From contig NZ_SJOM01000007.1 of assembly GCF_004762045.1 (NCBI RefSeq), forward strand, positions 6,200,198 to 6,264,197: a stretch of 64,000 bases of DNA, given 5' to 3'. The notes beneath the pieces are model-generated. The model was not told where the DNA came from. It saw only the letters and a program-made list of their open reading frames with translations, and did no database searches. The DNA is from Mycobacterium sp. DL99. GTDB taxonomy: Bacteria > Actinomycetota > Actinomycetes > Mycobacteriales > Mycobacteriaceae. A program made the translations under genes and the position numbers. How positions within the stretch are numbered: position 1 is the stretch's first letter; each line of letters opens with the position of its first letter. This document shows, in pieces, positions 27,247 through 35,839 of the stretch.

Positions 27247-29202
27247 TCAGTTTTTCTCCGCCGACTCGCTCAGCAACACCGTCTCCCACTTCTGGGTGCT
27301 GGTCAGCACCGGCAGCGCCTCACGATAGACCTTGCGCATCCGGTCGAATTGACGGACCACGCGCAACTGCTGGCGCAGCGAGGCACGCAGCAGTGCGAAC
27401 ATCTTGGCCCGATCGCGCTGCCGGTACACCACACCGCGGCCATCGGCCGTGGTCACGGTGACCCCGTCGGCCCGGCACAGCGAGAACCAGCGGGCGTCCT
27501 GGGTGGCCACGTTGATCTGCGGCCGGACGTGGGTCCCGGGATCGTGCTTACGCAGTTGGTGGACCGCGCCGCGAGCCAGGTTCACCAGGATCGCCGGCTT
27601 GGACACCGGGATGCTGATCTTCCTGCGCTTGAGATCCGAGGCCGGCGGCAGTTCGGTGGCCCCGGCCAGCACGACGGCATCGGGGAACTGCTGGCGCATC
27701 GCGCGGATGTCGGGCAGGGCCGACTCCAGGATGGAGAAGATGTGCTCCGGGCCGGCCAGGAAATCCTCCATCGCCTGGTTCTGAATGGCGACAGTCGAAT
27801 ATTCAAGGCACAGAAGGTGTTTGAACGTCGCCTTGAGATGGCTGGCCATCAGCCCGCGGACGTCGCCGTCCCAGTGCATGGCCGACACCACGAGCCGGTT
27901 GCGCAGGTGGAAGTAGGCCTGCCAGTCGATCGCGTCGTCCTTGTCGCTCCAGGCCATGTGCCAGATCGCCGCACCCGGCAGGGTGACGGTGCGGTAGCCG
28001 TGCTCGGCGGCGCGCAGGCCGTACTCGACGTCGTCCCACTTGATGAACAACGGCACCGGCTGGCCGAGCTCCTCCGCGACCTGCCGCGGGATCATGCACA
28101 TCCACCAGCCGTTGAAGTCGACGTCGACGCGGCGGTGCAGCAGCTTGCTGCGGTCGGACTCGACGTCGTCGAGCGCATGCTTGGCGAAATCGTGGTCGTA
28201 CTCGGCGTTCGGCGCCGCCGACCACATGAAGTTCGCCCGGTCCACCATCTCGCCCATGATGTGCAGGTGCGAGGGCTCCTGCAGGTTGAGCATCTGACCG
28301 CCGACCAGGATCGGCTCTTTGGCGAACCGGTTCATGGCCAGGGCACGCAATATCGAATCGGGTTCGATACGGATGTCGTCGTCCATGAACAGGATCTGCT
28401 CACAGTCGGTGTTCTTCAGCGCCTCGTACATCACCCGGCTGTAGCCGCCGGACCCGCCGAGGTTGGGCTGGTTGTGGATCGTGAGCCGGTTGCCCAGCGC
28501 GGCCGCGGCGGGCTCGAAACCGGGGTGGTCCTTGGCCTTGCTGGTGCCCTGATCGGACACGATGACCGCACCGACCACCTCGTCCACCAACGGATCCGAG
28601 GTCAGGGCGGCCAGAGCATTGACGCAGTCCGAGGGCCGGTTGAAGGTGGGGATGCCGACGGCGATGTTGGCCCGGCCCGGCGCGGGTGAGGGCGCGTACC
28701 AACCGGCGCTGTGCACCCGCACCGCGGAGTTGGTGGTGATGTCGAACCAGATCCAGCCGCCGTCCTCGAAGGGGGCCAGGTCGATCTCGAATTCGACCGT
28801 GGCGCGGGCGCCACCATCGGATCCAGCCGGGTTTCCTTCGCTGGACACCGGAGCGCCGCCGACGGTGATCCGCGCGCCGGTGGCCTTGGACCGGTAGACG
28901 TCGACGCGGGCGCTGCCGGTCAGCTCGACGCGCAGCACCACCGATTTCAGGCTGGACCAGCGCCGCCAGTAGCTGGCCGGGAAGGCGTTGAAGTACGTGG
29001 CGAACGAGACCTCGGATTCGGTGCCGATCTCCAGGGCGGTGCGGGTCGGCGCATGTGCCCTACGAGCATTGGTGTCGGATTCCTTGATGTAGAGCTGACG
29101 GACGTCCAGCGGCTCGCCCGGTCGCGGCAGGATGACGCGGGCCAGCAGACTGACGGCCCGCGATTCTCCGGCGTCGAGCGCGCCGGATGGGATGTCACTC
29201 AT
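27247..29202 (-). CDS. glfT2: Galactofuranosyltransferase GlfT2
   Basis: 651-residue GT-A fold processive enzyme that builds the galactan chain with alternating β-(1→5) and β-(1→6) linkages from UDP-galactofuranose. The N-terminal β-sandwich covers about residues 1–170; the catalytic domain opens with VGIPTFNRPSDC. The metal-binding DDD motif is at 274–276 (FMDDDIRI), the WDDVEYG acceptor-side acids near 390, and the His of WHMAWSD about 25 residues further. It overlaps glf by four bases, coupling production of the donor to its use. Confidence 0.95.
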   Translation of the reverse strand: MSDIPSGALDAGESRAVSLLARVILPRPGEPLDVRQLYIKESDTNARRAHAPTRTALEIGTESEVSFATYFNAFPASYWRRWSSLKSVVLRVELTGSARVDVYRSKATGARITVGGAPVSSEGNPAGSDGGARATVEFEIDLAPFEDGGWIWFDITTNSAVRVHSAGWYAPSPAPGRANIAVGIPTFNRPSDCVNALAALTSDPLVDEVVGAVIVSDQGTSKAKDHPGFEPAAAALGNRLTIHNQPNLGGSGGYSRVMYEALKNTDCEQILFMDDDIRIEPDSILRALAMNRFAKEPILVGGQMLNLQEPSHLHIMGEMVDRANFMWSAAPNAEYDHDFAKHALDDVESDRSKLLHRRVDVDFNGWWMCMIPRQVAEELGQPVPLFIKWDDVEYGLRAAEHGYRTVTLPGAAIWHMAWSDKDDAIDWQAYFHLRNRLVVSAMHWDGDVRGLMASHLKATFKHLLCLEYSTVAIQNQAMEDFLAGPEHIFSILESALPDIRAMRQQFPDAVVLAGATELPPASDLKRRKISIPVSKPAILVNLARGAVHQLRKHDPGTHVRPQINVATQDARWFSLCRADGVTVTTADGRGVVYRQRDRAKMFALLRASLRQQLRVVRQFDRMRKVYREALPVLTSTQKWETVLLSESAEKN

Positions 29203-30437
29203 GCTTTGCTGCTTTCCACTTCGGTAGCCAGCGGTGCACCCTCGGACAGGTGCGGTGCCAGGGTGTTGTCGTACATGTTCAGCGCACTGGCGATGGCCAT
29301 GTGCATGTCGAGGTACTGGTAGGTGCCCAGCCGGCCGCCGAAGAGCACCTTCGCCGAGGCGGTCTCGTCCTTGGCGCGGGCCCGGTAGGCGCCCAGCAGT
29401 GCACGGTCGGCCTCGGTGTTGATCGGGTAGTACGGCTCGTCTTCCACTTCGGCGAATCGCGAGAATTCCCGCATGATCACCGTCTTGTCGGACGGGTAGT
29501 CCCGCTCGGGGTGGAAATGGCGGAACTCGTGGATGCGGGTGTAGTCCACGTCGGCGTCGTTGTAGTTCATCACCGGGGTGCCCTGAAAATCCCCGGTCTC
29601 GAGCACTTCGAGCTCGAAATCCAGTGTGCGCCAGCCGAGCCGGCCCTCCGAGTAGTCGAAGTAGCGGTCCAGGGGCCCGGTGTAGACGACCGGGGCGTCA
29701 GGGTTGGCCGCACGGAGTTCGTCGCGCACGTCGAACCAGTCGGTGTCCAACCGCACCTCGATGCGGTCGTCGGCGGCCATGTTCTGCAGCCACGCGGTGT
29801 ACCCGTCGACCGGCAGACCTTCGTACGTGTCGTTGAAGTACCGGTTGTCGAACGTGTAGCGCACCGGCAGGCGGGTGATGTTGGCCGCCGGCAGCTCGCG
29901 TGGGTCGGTCTGCCACTGCTTGGCGGTGTAGTGCTTCATGAACGCTTCGTAGAGCGGGCGGCCGATCAGCGAGATGGCCTTCTCCTCGAAGTTGGCCGCC
30001 TCGTGCCCGGCGATCTCGCTCGCCTGCTCCTTGATCAGCGCCCGGGCCTCGTCCGGGGTGAAGTAGCGCCCGAAGAACTGGGAGACCAGGCCGAGTCCCA
30101 TCGGGAACTGGTAGGCCTGGCCGGCGTGCATCGCGAAGACGCGGTGCTGATAGCCGGTGAAGTCGGTGAACTGCCGCACGTAGTCCCACACCCGTTGGTT
30201 GGACGTGTGGAACAGGTGGGCCCCGTACTTGTGGACCTCGATACCGGTCTGCGGTTCGGCTTCCGAGTAGGCGTTACCACCGATATGCGGACGGCGTTCG
30301 ATAACAAGGACACGCTTGCCCAGTTGCGTCGCCACGCGCTCAGCGATCGTCAGACCGAAGAAACCGGAGCCGACGACGAATAAGTCGAAATGTCCGCTGG
30401 ACTGGTCTGTAGCGACCCGGGGAGATAAGGACGTCAT
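29199..30437 (-). CDS. glf: UDP-galactopyranose mutase
   Basis: 412-residue flavoenzyme converting UDP-galactopyranose to UDP-galactofuranose, the galactan donor. The FAD-binding VVGSGFFGLTIAERVA starts at about residue 21, followed by ERRPHIGGNAYSE and the substrate-loop Arg/Tyr region (RLPVRYTFDNRYF, GRLGTYQYLDMH). The N-terminus is set at ATG 30437, whose protein aligns with the M. tuberculosis enzyme; an upstream in-frame start at 30509 adds 24 unmatched residues. First gene of the operon glf-glfT2-PAP2-ubiA-aftB, divergent from erp. Confidence 0.94.
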   Translation of the reverse strand: MTSLSPRVATDQSSGHFDLFVVGSGFFGLTIAERVATQLGKRVLVIERRPHIGGNAYSEAEPQTGIEVHKYGAHLFHTSNQRVWDYVRQFTDFTGYQHRVFAMHAGQAYQFPMGLGLVSQFFGRYFTPDEARALIKEQASEIAGHEAANFEEKAISLIGRPLYEAFMKHYTAKQWQTDPRELPAANITRLPVRYTFDNRYFNDTYEGLPVDGYTAWLQNMAADDRIEVRLDTDWFDVRDELRAANPDAPVVYTGPLDRYFDYSEGRLGWRTLDFELEVLETGDFQGTPVMNYNDADVDYTRIHEFRHFHPERDYPSDKTVIMREFSRFAEVEDEPYYPINTEADRALLGAYRARAKDETASAKVLFGGRLGTYQYLDMHMAIASALNMYDNTLAPHLSEGAPLATEVESSKA

Positions 30438-30531
30438 CGGCAGCCAGGGTATCCGACCACGCCCCTGTGCCCCGAATTCAACGAAGGGCCCAGGTCGCAA
30501 TTCGCTCACGATTCAATATCGTCACTTTAGA

Positions 30532-30576
30532 CCCATGAGTCACAGCCCTAACATCGATCTCGTTGGCACTCATGGG
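30532..30576. repeat. 9-bp inverted repeat in the glf/erp divergent region
   Basis: CCCATGAGT (30532–30540) and ACTCATGGG (30568–30576) are perfectly complementary across 27 bases. The pair lies between the start codons of glf and erp, close to AT-rich sequence suitable for the glf promoter. It may be an operator with two distant half-sites; nothing identifies the binder. Confidence 0.4.
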
Positions 30577-30676
30577 CTTCACACCATCTGGTCCGGAATG
30601 CCGACGGAGCAAGAGGAATGCACCACCCAGTTATGTGAAGTGCACGTCCGAGCAGCAACAAATTGAGGAGACTTCC

Positions 30677-31630
30677 GTGCCGAACCGCCGTCGACGCAAG
30701 CTCTCGACAGCCATGAGCGCAGTCGCCGCAGTGGCAGTCGCAAGTCCAGTCGCCCTAGTTGCCATGTCGCAGCTTTCCCCCGCGCCACAGGAGCGCGAGT
30801 TCACCCAGGCCGCACTGGTCACCGACCTTCCCGGTGAACTGATGTCCGCACTGTCGCAGGGCCTGTCCCAGTTCGGCATCAACCTGCCGCCGATGCCGAA
30901 CAGCCTGCTGACCGGCTCGTCGCCGACGCCGACCCTCGGCTCGCCGACGCTGACGTCACCCGGTCTGGCGTCCCCGGGCCTGACGTCGCCGGGGCTCACC
31001 GCACCGGGCCTGACCGACCCCGGGCTCACTTCGCCCGGACTCACGTCACCGGGGCTCACGTCACCGGGACTGACCTCCCCCGGCCTGACCTCGCCTGACG
31101 CCTCGCTGATCAGCCCCAACGGTCTGTCGCCGAGCTTGACCTCGCCGACGGCCGGCCTTCCGGCCGCACCGGGTGGGCTGACCAACCCGGCGCTCACCGC
31201 GCCGACCGGCTCGCTGACCAATCCGGCACTGACGCCGGCGGGCGCCGTGCCGGGCGGGCTGACCACCACCCCCGCTGGACTGGGCGGTGGGGGCCTGACC
31301 TCGCCGACGGGCCTCGACCCGTCGCTCTCCGGCGGCCTCGGCGGCCTGGGCGCCCCGGGCGAGGTGCCGATCTCGGCTCCGATCGGGCTGGATCCCAGTG
31401 CGGGGACCTACCCGCTGCTGGGCGCCGATCCGTCGCTGGCCGCGATGCCCGCCACGGGCGGCGGCGGTGGCGGGCTGTTCGGCGACCTGTCCAGCGCTGC
31501 CAACCAGCTCGGCGCCGGCCAGGCCATCGACCTGCTCAAGGGCATGGTCATGCCGGCGATCACCTCGGCGATGAAGGCCCCGGCCGCCGCGGTGCCGCCG
31601 CCGGCCCCGGCCCCGGCGCCGGTCCCGTAA
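30677..31630 (+). CDS. erp: Exported repetitive protein Erp (PirG)
   Basis: 317-residue surface protein needed for normal envelope integrity and virulence in pathogenic mycobacteria. Basic N-terminus and signal peptide (RRRRKLSTAMSAVAAVAVASPVA), a conserved first domain ending near NLPPMPNSLL, a central run of about ten PGLTS-type repeats (residues about 92–142), then an Ala/Gly/Pro-rich C-terminal domain with a hydrophobic stretch. GTG 30677 is supported by GAGGAG six bases upstream; an in-frame ATG further up would fuse unrelated sequence to the signal peptide. Followed by a strong hairpin. Matches Rv3810. Confidence 0.93.
   Translation: MPNRRRRKLSTAMSAVAAVAVASPVALVAMSQLSPAPQEREFTQAALVTDLPGELMSALSQGLSQFGINLPPMPNSLLTGSSPTPTLGSPTLTSPGLASPGLTSPGLTAPGLTDPGLTSPGLTSPGLTSPGLTSPGLTSPDASLISPNGLSPSLTSPTAGLPAAPGGLTNPALTAPTGSLTNPALTPAGAVPGGLTTTPAGLGGGGLTSPTGLDPSLSGGLGGLGAPGEVPISAPIGLDPSAGTYPLLGADPSLAAMPATGGGGGGLFGDLSSAANQLGAGQAIDLLKGMVMPAITSAMKAPAAAVPPPAPAPAPVP
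30950..31100 (+). repeat. About ten 15-bp tandem repeats encoding PGLTS in erp
   Basis: Consecutive 15-bp units encode P-G-L-T/A-S/A/D with many synonymous differences between units, so selection acts on the peptide rather than on DNA identity. Repeat number in Erp is known to differ between mycobacterial species. Confidence 0.85.
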
Positions 31631-31648
31631 CAAAGGCCCTACTGGAAG

Positions 31649-31686
31649 AACGGCACCGCAGAAGCCATCGGCTCTGCGGTGCCGTT
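31649..31686 (+). terminator. 14-bp perfect hairpin after erp
   Basis: AACGGCACCGCAGA (31649–31662) pairs perfectly with 31673–31686 around a 10-base loop, 19 bases after the erp stop. No U-run follows, which is common for mycobacterial terminators. Confidence 0.7.
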
Positions 31687-31755
31687 GCCTGTGAAAGACA
31701 CGCGGGGACCGTGTCGAAACATTCGCAACATCTGACTCATACGTAACATCAGTCC

Positions 31756-33363
31756 GTGCAGTCCCGCCGTTCCGCGCCGCCGATTCTCTTCACCGCACTT
31801 GCGGCGACGGTCGTGATCGCGCCCTGGGCGATCGCCGGATCCGAACATGGCAAACAGCCCAATCCATCTGACGCGGCACCACAACTCACACAGCAACCGC
31901 TCGACAATCTCGCGGTCGGCGAGAGTGTCCGCGAGATCCATCAGGACACCCCGTTCTCGATGGTCGCGCTCACCTCACCGGACCTGCGCGGAACCTCCGC
32001 CCGGGTCCGGGCCCGCAAGGACGACGGCACCTGGGGCCCCTGGTACCAGGCCGAGAACCTCGACGGCGTCGGCGCCGACACCCCGGGCCCACGGGGCACC
32101 GAACCGGTGTTCGTCGGGCGCACCAACACCGTGCAGATCTCCGTCACCCGCGCACCGCAGGCCCCCACCCCGCCGCCCGGAAAGCCCCGGCCGGCCAAGC
32201 CGGCCCTCGGCTATGTGCCCGCCAACGTCGAAGCGCCCATCGGCCAGAACGTCACCGCGGTGCTGATCAGCCCGCCCCAGTCCCCCGTCGACGTCGGACC
32301 ACTACCGATCGCCGCCATCAACCCCGGCCAACCGCCGACCATCATCAGCCGGGCCCAGTGGGGTGCCGATGAGTCGATGCGATGCGGAAACACGGTGTAC
32401 GACAAGGGCATCCGGGCCGGCATCGTGCACCACACGGCGGGCAGCAACGACTACGCCCCCGAGGATTCAGCAGGCATCATCCGGTCGATCTACGAGTACC
32501 ACACCCGCGAGCTCGGCTGGTGCGACATCGCCTACAACGCCATGGTCGACAAGTACGGGCAGGTGTTCGAAGGCCGCGCCGGCGGCATGGACAAGCCGGT
32601 CGAGGGTTCGCATACCGGCGGCTTCAACATCGACACCTGGGGTGTGGCGATGCTGGGCGATTTCGACGTCGTGCCACCCACCGAGATCCAGGTGCGCAAC
32701 ACCGGCCGGCTGTTGGGCTGGCGACTCGGCCTCGATCACATCGACCCGCGCGGCACCGTCGTACTCACCTCCGCGGGCGGATCTTTCACCCACTTCCCGC
32801 GCGGAGCGACCCCCACCCTGCCGACGATCTTCACCCACCGCGACGTCGGTATCACCGACTGCCCCGGCAATGCCGCCTACGCCCAGATGGACCACATCCG
32901 CGACATCGCCGCCCGGTTCAACCAGCCACCCGGCCCCGCGGACCTGGCCGAACAGATGCGTGGCGGCGCGATCTACGCCCGGTGGCAGGCCGAAGGCGGT
33001 GCGAACGGACTGCTGGGCAACCCGACCTCGCCGGAGTCCGCCGGTGCCGGTGCCGCCCGCTACGCGACCTTCGAGCACGGCGCCGTGTACTGGTCACCGG
33101 AGAGCGGCGCCGAACCGGTGACCGGCGCCATCTACGAGGCATGGGGCTCGCTCGGCTTCGAGCGCGGCGCGCTGGGCCTGCCGACCAGTTCCGAGATCCC
33201 CGAACCCCAGTGGATCGTGCAGAACTTCCAGCACGGCACGCTGAACTTCGACCGCGAGAAGGGCACGGTCACCCGTGTGGTCGACGGTGTCCCGGTGGAA
33301 CTGCCGCCGCCGTCACCCGATCAGCAGCCGGTGCAGCTGGAGCGCTTCACCCCGATCACCTGA
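31756..33363 (+). CDS. N-acetylmuramoyl-L-alanine amidase with LGFP repeats (Rv3811-like)
   Basis: 535-residue secreted protein. N-terminal signal/anchor (LFTALAATVVIAPWAIAGS), a Pro-rich linker, then a peptidoglycan-recognition/amidase-2 domain at about 195–400: zinc ligands in IVHHTAG and FTHRDVG…DCPG, with YNAMVDKYGQVFEGR and GGFNIDTWGVAMLGDF between. The C-terminal third carries two to three LGFP-like modules (GGANGLLGNPTS, SLGFERGALGLPTS) that bind the cell wall. The enzyme probably cleaves the stem peptide from peptidoglycan. Start is GTG 31756. Follows erp as Rv3811 does. Confidence 0.88.
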   Translation: MQSRRSAPPILFTALAATVVIAPWAIAGSEHGKQPNPSDAAPQLTQQPLDNLAVGESVREIHQDTPFSMVALTSPDLRGTSARVRARKDDGTWGPWYQAENLDGVGADTPGPRGTEPVFVGRTNTVQISVTRAPQAPTPPPGKPRPAKPALGYVPANVEAPIGQNVTAVLISPPQSPVDVGPLPIAAINPGQPPTIISRAQWGADESMRCGNTVYDKGIRAGIVHHTAGSNDYAPEDSAGIIRSIYEYHTRELGWCDIAYNAMVDKYGQVFEGRAGGMDKPVEGSHTGGFNIDTWGVAMLGDFDVVPPTEIQVRNTGRLLGWRLGLDHIDPRGTVVLTSAGGSFTHFPRGATPTLPTIFTHRDVGITDCPGNAAYAQMDHIRDIAARFNQPPGPADLAEQMRGGAIYARWQAEGGANGLLGNPTSPESAGAGAARYATFEHGAVYWSPESGAEPVTGAIYEAWGSLGFERGALGLPTSSEIPEPQWIVQNFQHGTLNFDREKGTVTRVVDGVPVELPPPSPDQQPVQLERFTPIT

Positions 33364-33375
33364 GCGCTCGGCGCG

Positions 33376-34203
33376 TCAGGACCACCAGCGTTCCAGCACC
33401 CGGGCCACCCCGTCCTCGGCGTTGGTGACGGTGACCTCGTCGGCCGCGTCCACCGCCTCAGGGTGGGCATTGCCCATCGCCACACCGCGCCCGGCCCAGC
33501 GCAGCATCGGTATGTCATTGGGCATGTCGCCGAAGGTCACGACATCGGCGGCGGTGAGCCCCAGCGGAGCGGCCAACTCCTCGACACCGGTGGCCTTGCT
33601 GATCCCCAGCGGCAGCACCTCGATCAGACCGTTGTTGGTCGAATAGGTGATATCACCTTGCAAACCAACGTGTTTGAGCAGCTCGGCAGCCATGTCAGCA
33701 CTCCGCGCGCCGGCCTTTCGGATCAGCAGCTTGACCGCGGGAGCACTGAGCAGATCGTCGACCGACACCTCGGTGTTGTCGGGATTGAGCCAGGCGTGCT
33801 CGTACCCCGGTGAGCTGACGAACTGCGGAGTCGCCGCGTCATGCGCGGAGGCGCCCACCCGCTCCACCGCCAGACCCGCTCCCGGAATCACCCGGGTGGC
33901 GATCTCGGCGAGCTCACCGAGCACGTCGGACGAGAGCGTGCGCGCCGACACGATGCGGTCCGTGGCCGGGTCGTAGATCACGGCACCGTTGGCGCACACC
34001 GCCATCGGGGCCAGGCCCAGTCCGTCGACCACCGGCGCCACCCACCGGGGCGGCCGTCCGGTGGCCAGGACGAACGTCGCGCCCGCCTCGACCGCCGCCT
34101 GGACCGCCGCACGGGTGCGCGGCGTGACCTTCTCGTCCTCGTCGAGCAGCGTTCCGTCCACGTCGGTGGCGATCAGCCCCGGCGCCCGCTCGGCACCTGT
34201 CAC
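33376..34203 (-). CDS. HAD-superfamily Cof-type phosphatase (Rv3813c-like)
   Basis: 275-residue cytosolic HAD hydrolase of the Cof subfamily. Motif I DVDGTLLDEDEKV contains both catalytic Asp residues, motif II is within VLATGRPPR, motif III is a Lys before ATGVEELAAPLG, and motif IV GDMPNDIPML binds Mg. Substrates of such proteins are usually sugar or cofactor phosphates; none can be assigned. The start ATG 34203 overlaps the stop of the upstream acyltransferase by four bases. Confidence 0.87.
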   Translation of the reverse strand: MTGAERAPGLIATDVDGTLLDEDEKVTPRTRAAVQAAVEAGATFVLATGRPPRWVAPVVDGLGLAPMAVCANGAVIYDPATDRIVSARTLSSDVLGELAEIATRVIPGAGLAVERVGASAHDAATPQFVSSPGYEHAWLNPDNTEVSVDDLLSAPAVKLLIRKAGARSADMAAELLKHVGLQGDITYSTNNGLIEVLPLGISKATGVEELAAPLGLTAADVVTFGDMPNDIPMLRWAGRGVAMGNAHPEAVDAADEVTVTNAEDGVARVLERWWS

Positions 34204-34961
34204 TTTTTTCCCGTCGCTTCACGCTCGGCACGCTTGCGCGCGCGTTCGGCCAACTCGGCCTCGTCCAGCCGCTTGGCCTCAGCCAGTGTCGGCGCACTGC
34301 CACCGAGTCGGTGGGGAACCCAGTATGCCCCCGCCGGCGCGGGATAGTCCCGCTGAGCCAGGTCCAGGAGTGCCGACATCCCGGCCCGCAGGGTGTCATC
34401 GATCTGGGCCACCGGACCCGTCGCCGTGATCGGCTCGCCCACCACCACACTCACCGGAATTTTCTTGCGCCCCAGCGACTTCGGGCGGTCCTTGGTCCAG
34501 ATGCGCTGCGCGCCCCAGACGATCAGCGGAATGATCGGCACACCGGCCTCCAGGGCCATGCGCGCCGCACCGGTCTTGAAGTCCTTGAGCTCGAAGGCGC
34601 GACTGATCGTGGCCTCCGGATACACCCCGACCAGCTCGCCGCGGCGCAACGCGTCCACCGCCGCCGCGTAGGCGCCCGCGCCTGCTCTGCGGTCCACCGG
34701 GATCGTGCCGGTGTGTTTGATCAGGTAGCCCACAGGCTGCACCTGTTCCATCTCGGCCTTGATCATGAACCGCATCCGGCGGCCGCGTTCGGTCGCGGCC
34801 AGGGCGGCAGGCAGGAAGTCCACGTAGCTGGTGTGGTTGATGGCGATGACAGCACCGCCGGTGGCGGGCAGATTGCCCACCCCGCGAAAGGTGATCCGGG
34901 TTCCGGTGGCCCGCACTGCGAGCCCGGCGGCGATCTCCAAGCTTCGGAAAACCGGTTCCAT
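34200..34961 (-). CDS. 1-acylglycerol-3-phosphate acyltransferase family protein (second copy)
   Basis: 253-residue PlsC-type acyltransferase. HX4D motif NHTSYVDF near residue 40, a second block FMIKAEMEQVQPVGYLIK, and the EGxR-like segment in variant form VGVYPEATISRAFELKDFKTGAARMA. It probably acylates lysophosphatidic acid or another glycolipid at the membrane. It is about 60% identical by eye to the upstream paralogue at 34970–35749, including the C-terminal VPHRLGGSAPTLAEA, so the pair arose by tandem duplication. Corresponds to the Rv3814c–Rv3816c group. Confidence 0.86.
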   Translation of the reverse strand: MEPVFRSLEIAAGLAVRATGTRITFRGVGNLPATGGAVIAINHTSYVDFLPAALAATERGRRMRFMIKAEMEQVQPVGYLIKHTGTIPVDRRAGAGAYAAAVDALRRGELVGVYPEATISRAFELKDFKTGAARMALEAGVPIIPLIVWGAQRIWTKDRPKSLGRKKIPVSVVVGEPITATGPVAQIDDTLRAGMSALLDLAQRDYPAPAGAYWVPHRLGGSAPTLAEAKRLDEAELAERARKRAEREATGKK

Positions 34962-34969
34962 ACGCGGGC

Positions 34970-35749
34970 TTACCCCGGGGCCCCGGTGGGTTCGGGTCCG
35001 GCCTCGGCTCTCCTGGCCGCCTTCGCGGCCGCCTCGTCGGCATCCATCCGGTTGGCCTCGGCCAGCGTCGGCGCCGAGCCGCCGAGCCGGTGCGGCACCC
35101 AGAACTCGCCGGGCGGATACGGCCCGTAGGCGTCCTGCACCTCGGCCAGCAGGTGCTGCATGCGTGAATGCAGCAGAGCGGTGAGTTCGGCGGCGGGCAG
35201 CGTCGGCTGGATCGGCTCACCCACCGCAATGGAGATCGGCACCTTGGGCCGGTACAGATTCTTCGGGCGGCCCTTGGTCCAGATGCGCTGTGCACCCCAC
35301 ACGATGTGCGGCACGATCGGCACCCCGGCCTCGATCGCCATCCGCGCCGCGCCGGACTTGAAGTCCTTGATCTCGAAGCTGCGGCTGATCGTCGCTTCCG
35401 GATACACCCCGACCAGCTCACCGGCCTTGAGGTAGTCGACGGCGGCCTCGAACGAGGCGGCCCCGCTGTCGCGATCCACCTCGATGTGGCGCAGGCTGCG
35501 CATGATCGGCCCGGTGACCTTGTTGTCGAAGACTTCCTTCTTCGCCATGAACCGGACCTTGCGGCCGCGCTTCTGCAGATAGGCAGGCAAGCCGGCGAAG
35601 GTGAAGTCGAAGTAGCTGGTGTGGTTGATGGCCACCACCGCACCGCCGGTGACCGGGATGTTCTCCACCCCGGTCACGTTGAACTTCAGCCCCTGCAGAC
35701 GCCAGGCAGCCCGAGCGAGTTGTATGACAGTCCCGTACACCGGTTCCAC
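34970..35749 (-). CDS. 1-acylglycerol-3-phosphate acyltransferase family protein (first copy)
   Basis: 259-residue PlsC-family enzyme. HX4D motif NHTSYFDF at about residue 38, FMAKKEVFDNKVTGPIM, then VGVYPEATISRSFEIKDFKSGAARMA. The C-terminus is an Ala/Glu/Arg-rich tail. It is first in an operon with its paralogue (8-base gap) and the HAD phosphatase. A phosphatase next to two acyltransferases would suit successive acylation and dephosphorylation in glycerolipid or glycolipid synthesis, but that is inference. Confidence 0.86.
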   Translation of the reverse strand: MEPVYGTVIQLARAAWRLQGLKFNVTGVENIPVTGGAVVAINHTSYFDFTFAGLPAYLQKRGRKVRFMAKKEVFDNKVTGPIMRSLRHIEVDRDSGAASFEAAVDYLKAGELVGVYPEATISRSFEIKDFKSGAARMAIEAGVPIVPHIVWGAQRIWTKGRPKNLYRPKVPISIAVGEPIQPTLPAAELTALLHSRMQHLLAEVQDAYGPYPPGEFWVPHRLGGSAPTLAEANRMDADEAAAKAARRAEAGPEPTGAPG

Positions 35750-35839
35750 GTGGCCAGCCTAATCCCAGCCCGGATCGGCGCATCACCCAACTCGGGCTAG
35801 GCTGGGCGGGCATCAAAGGACTCCATCGAAAGGCTGTTT

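Noticed and set aside
30950..31100. CRISPR-like periodic repeat
   Set aside because: The 15-bp units are in-frame codons for PGLTS in erp, without spacers.
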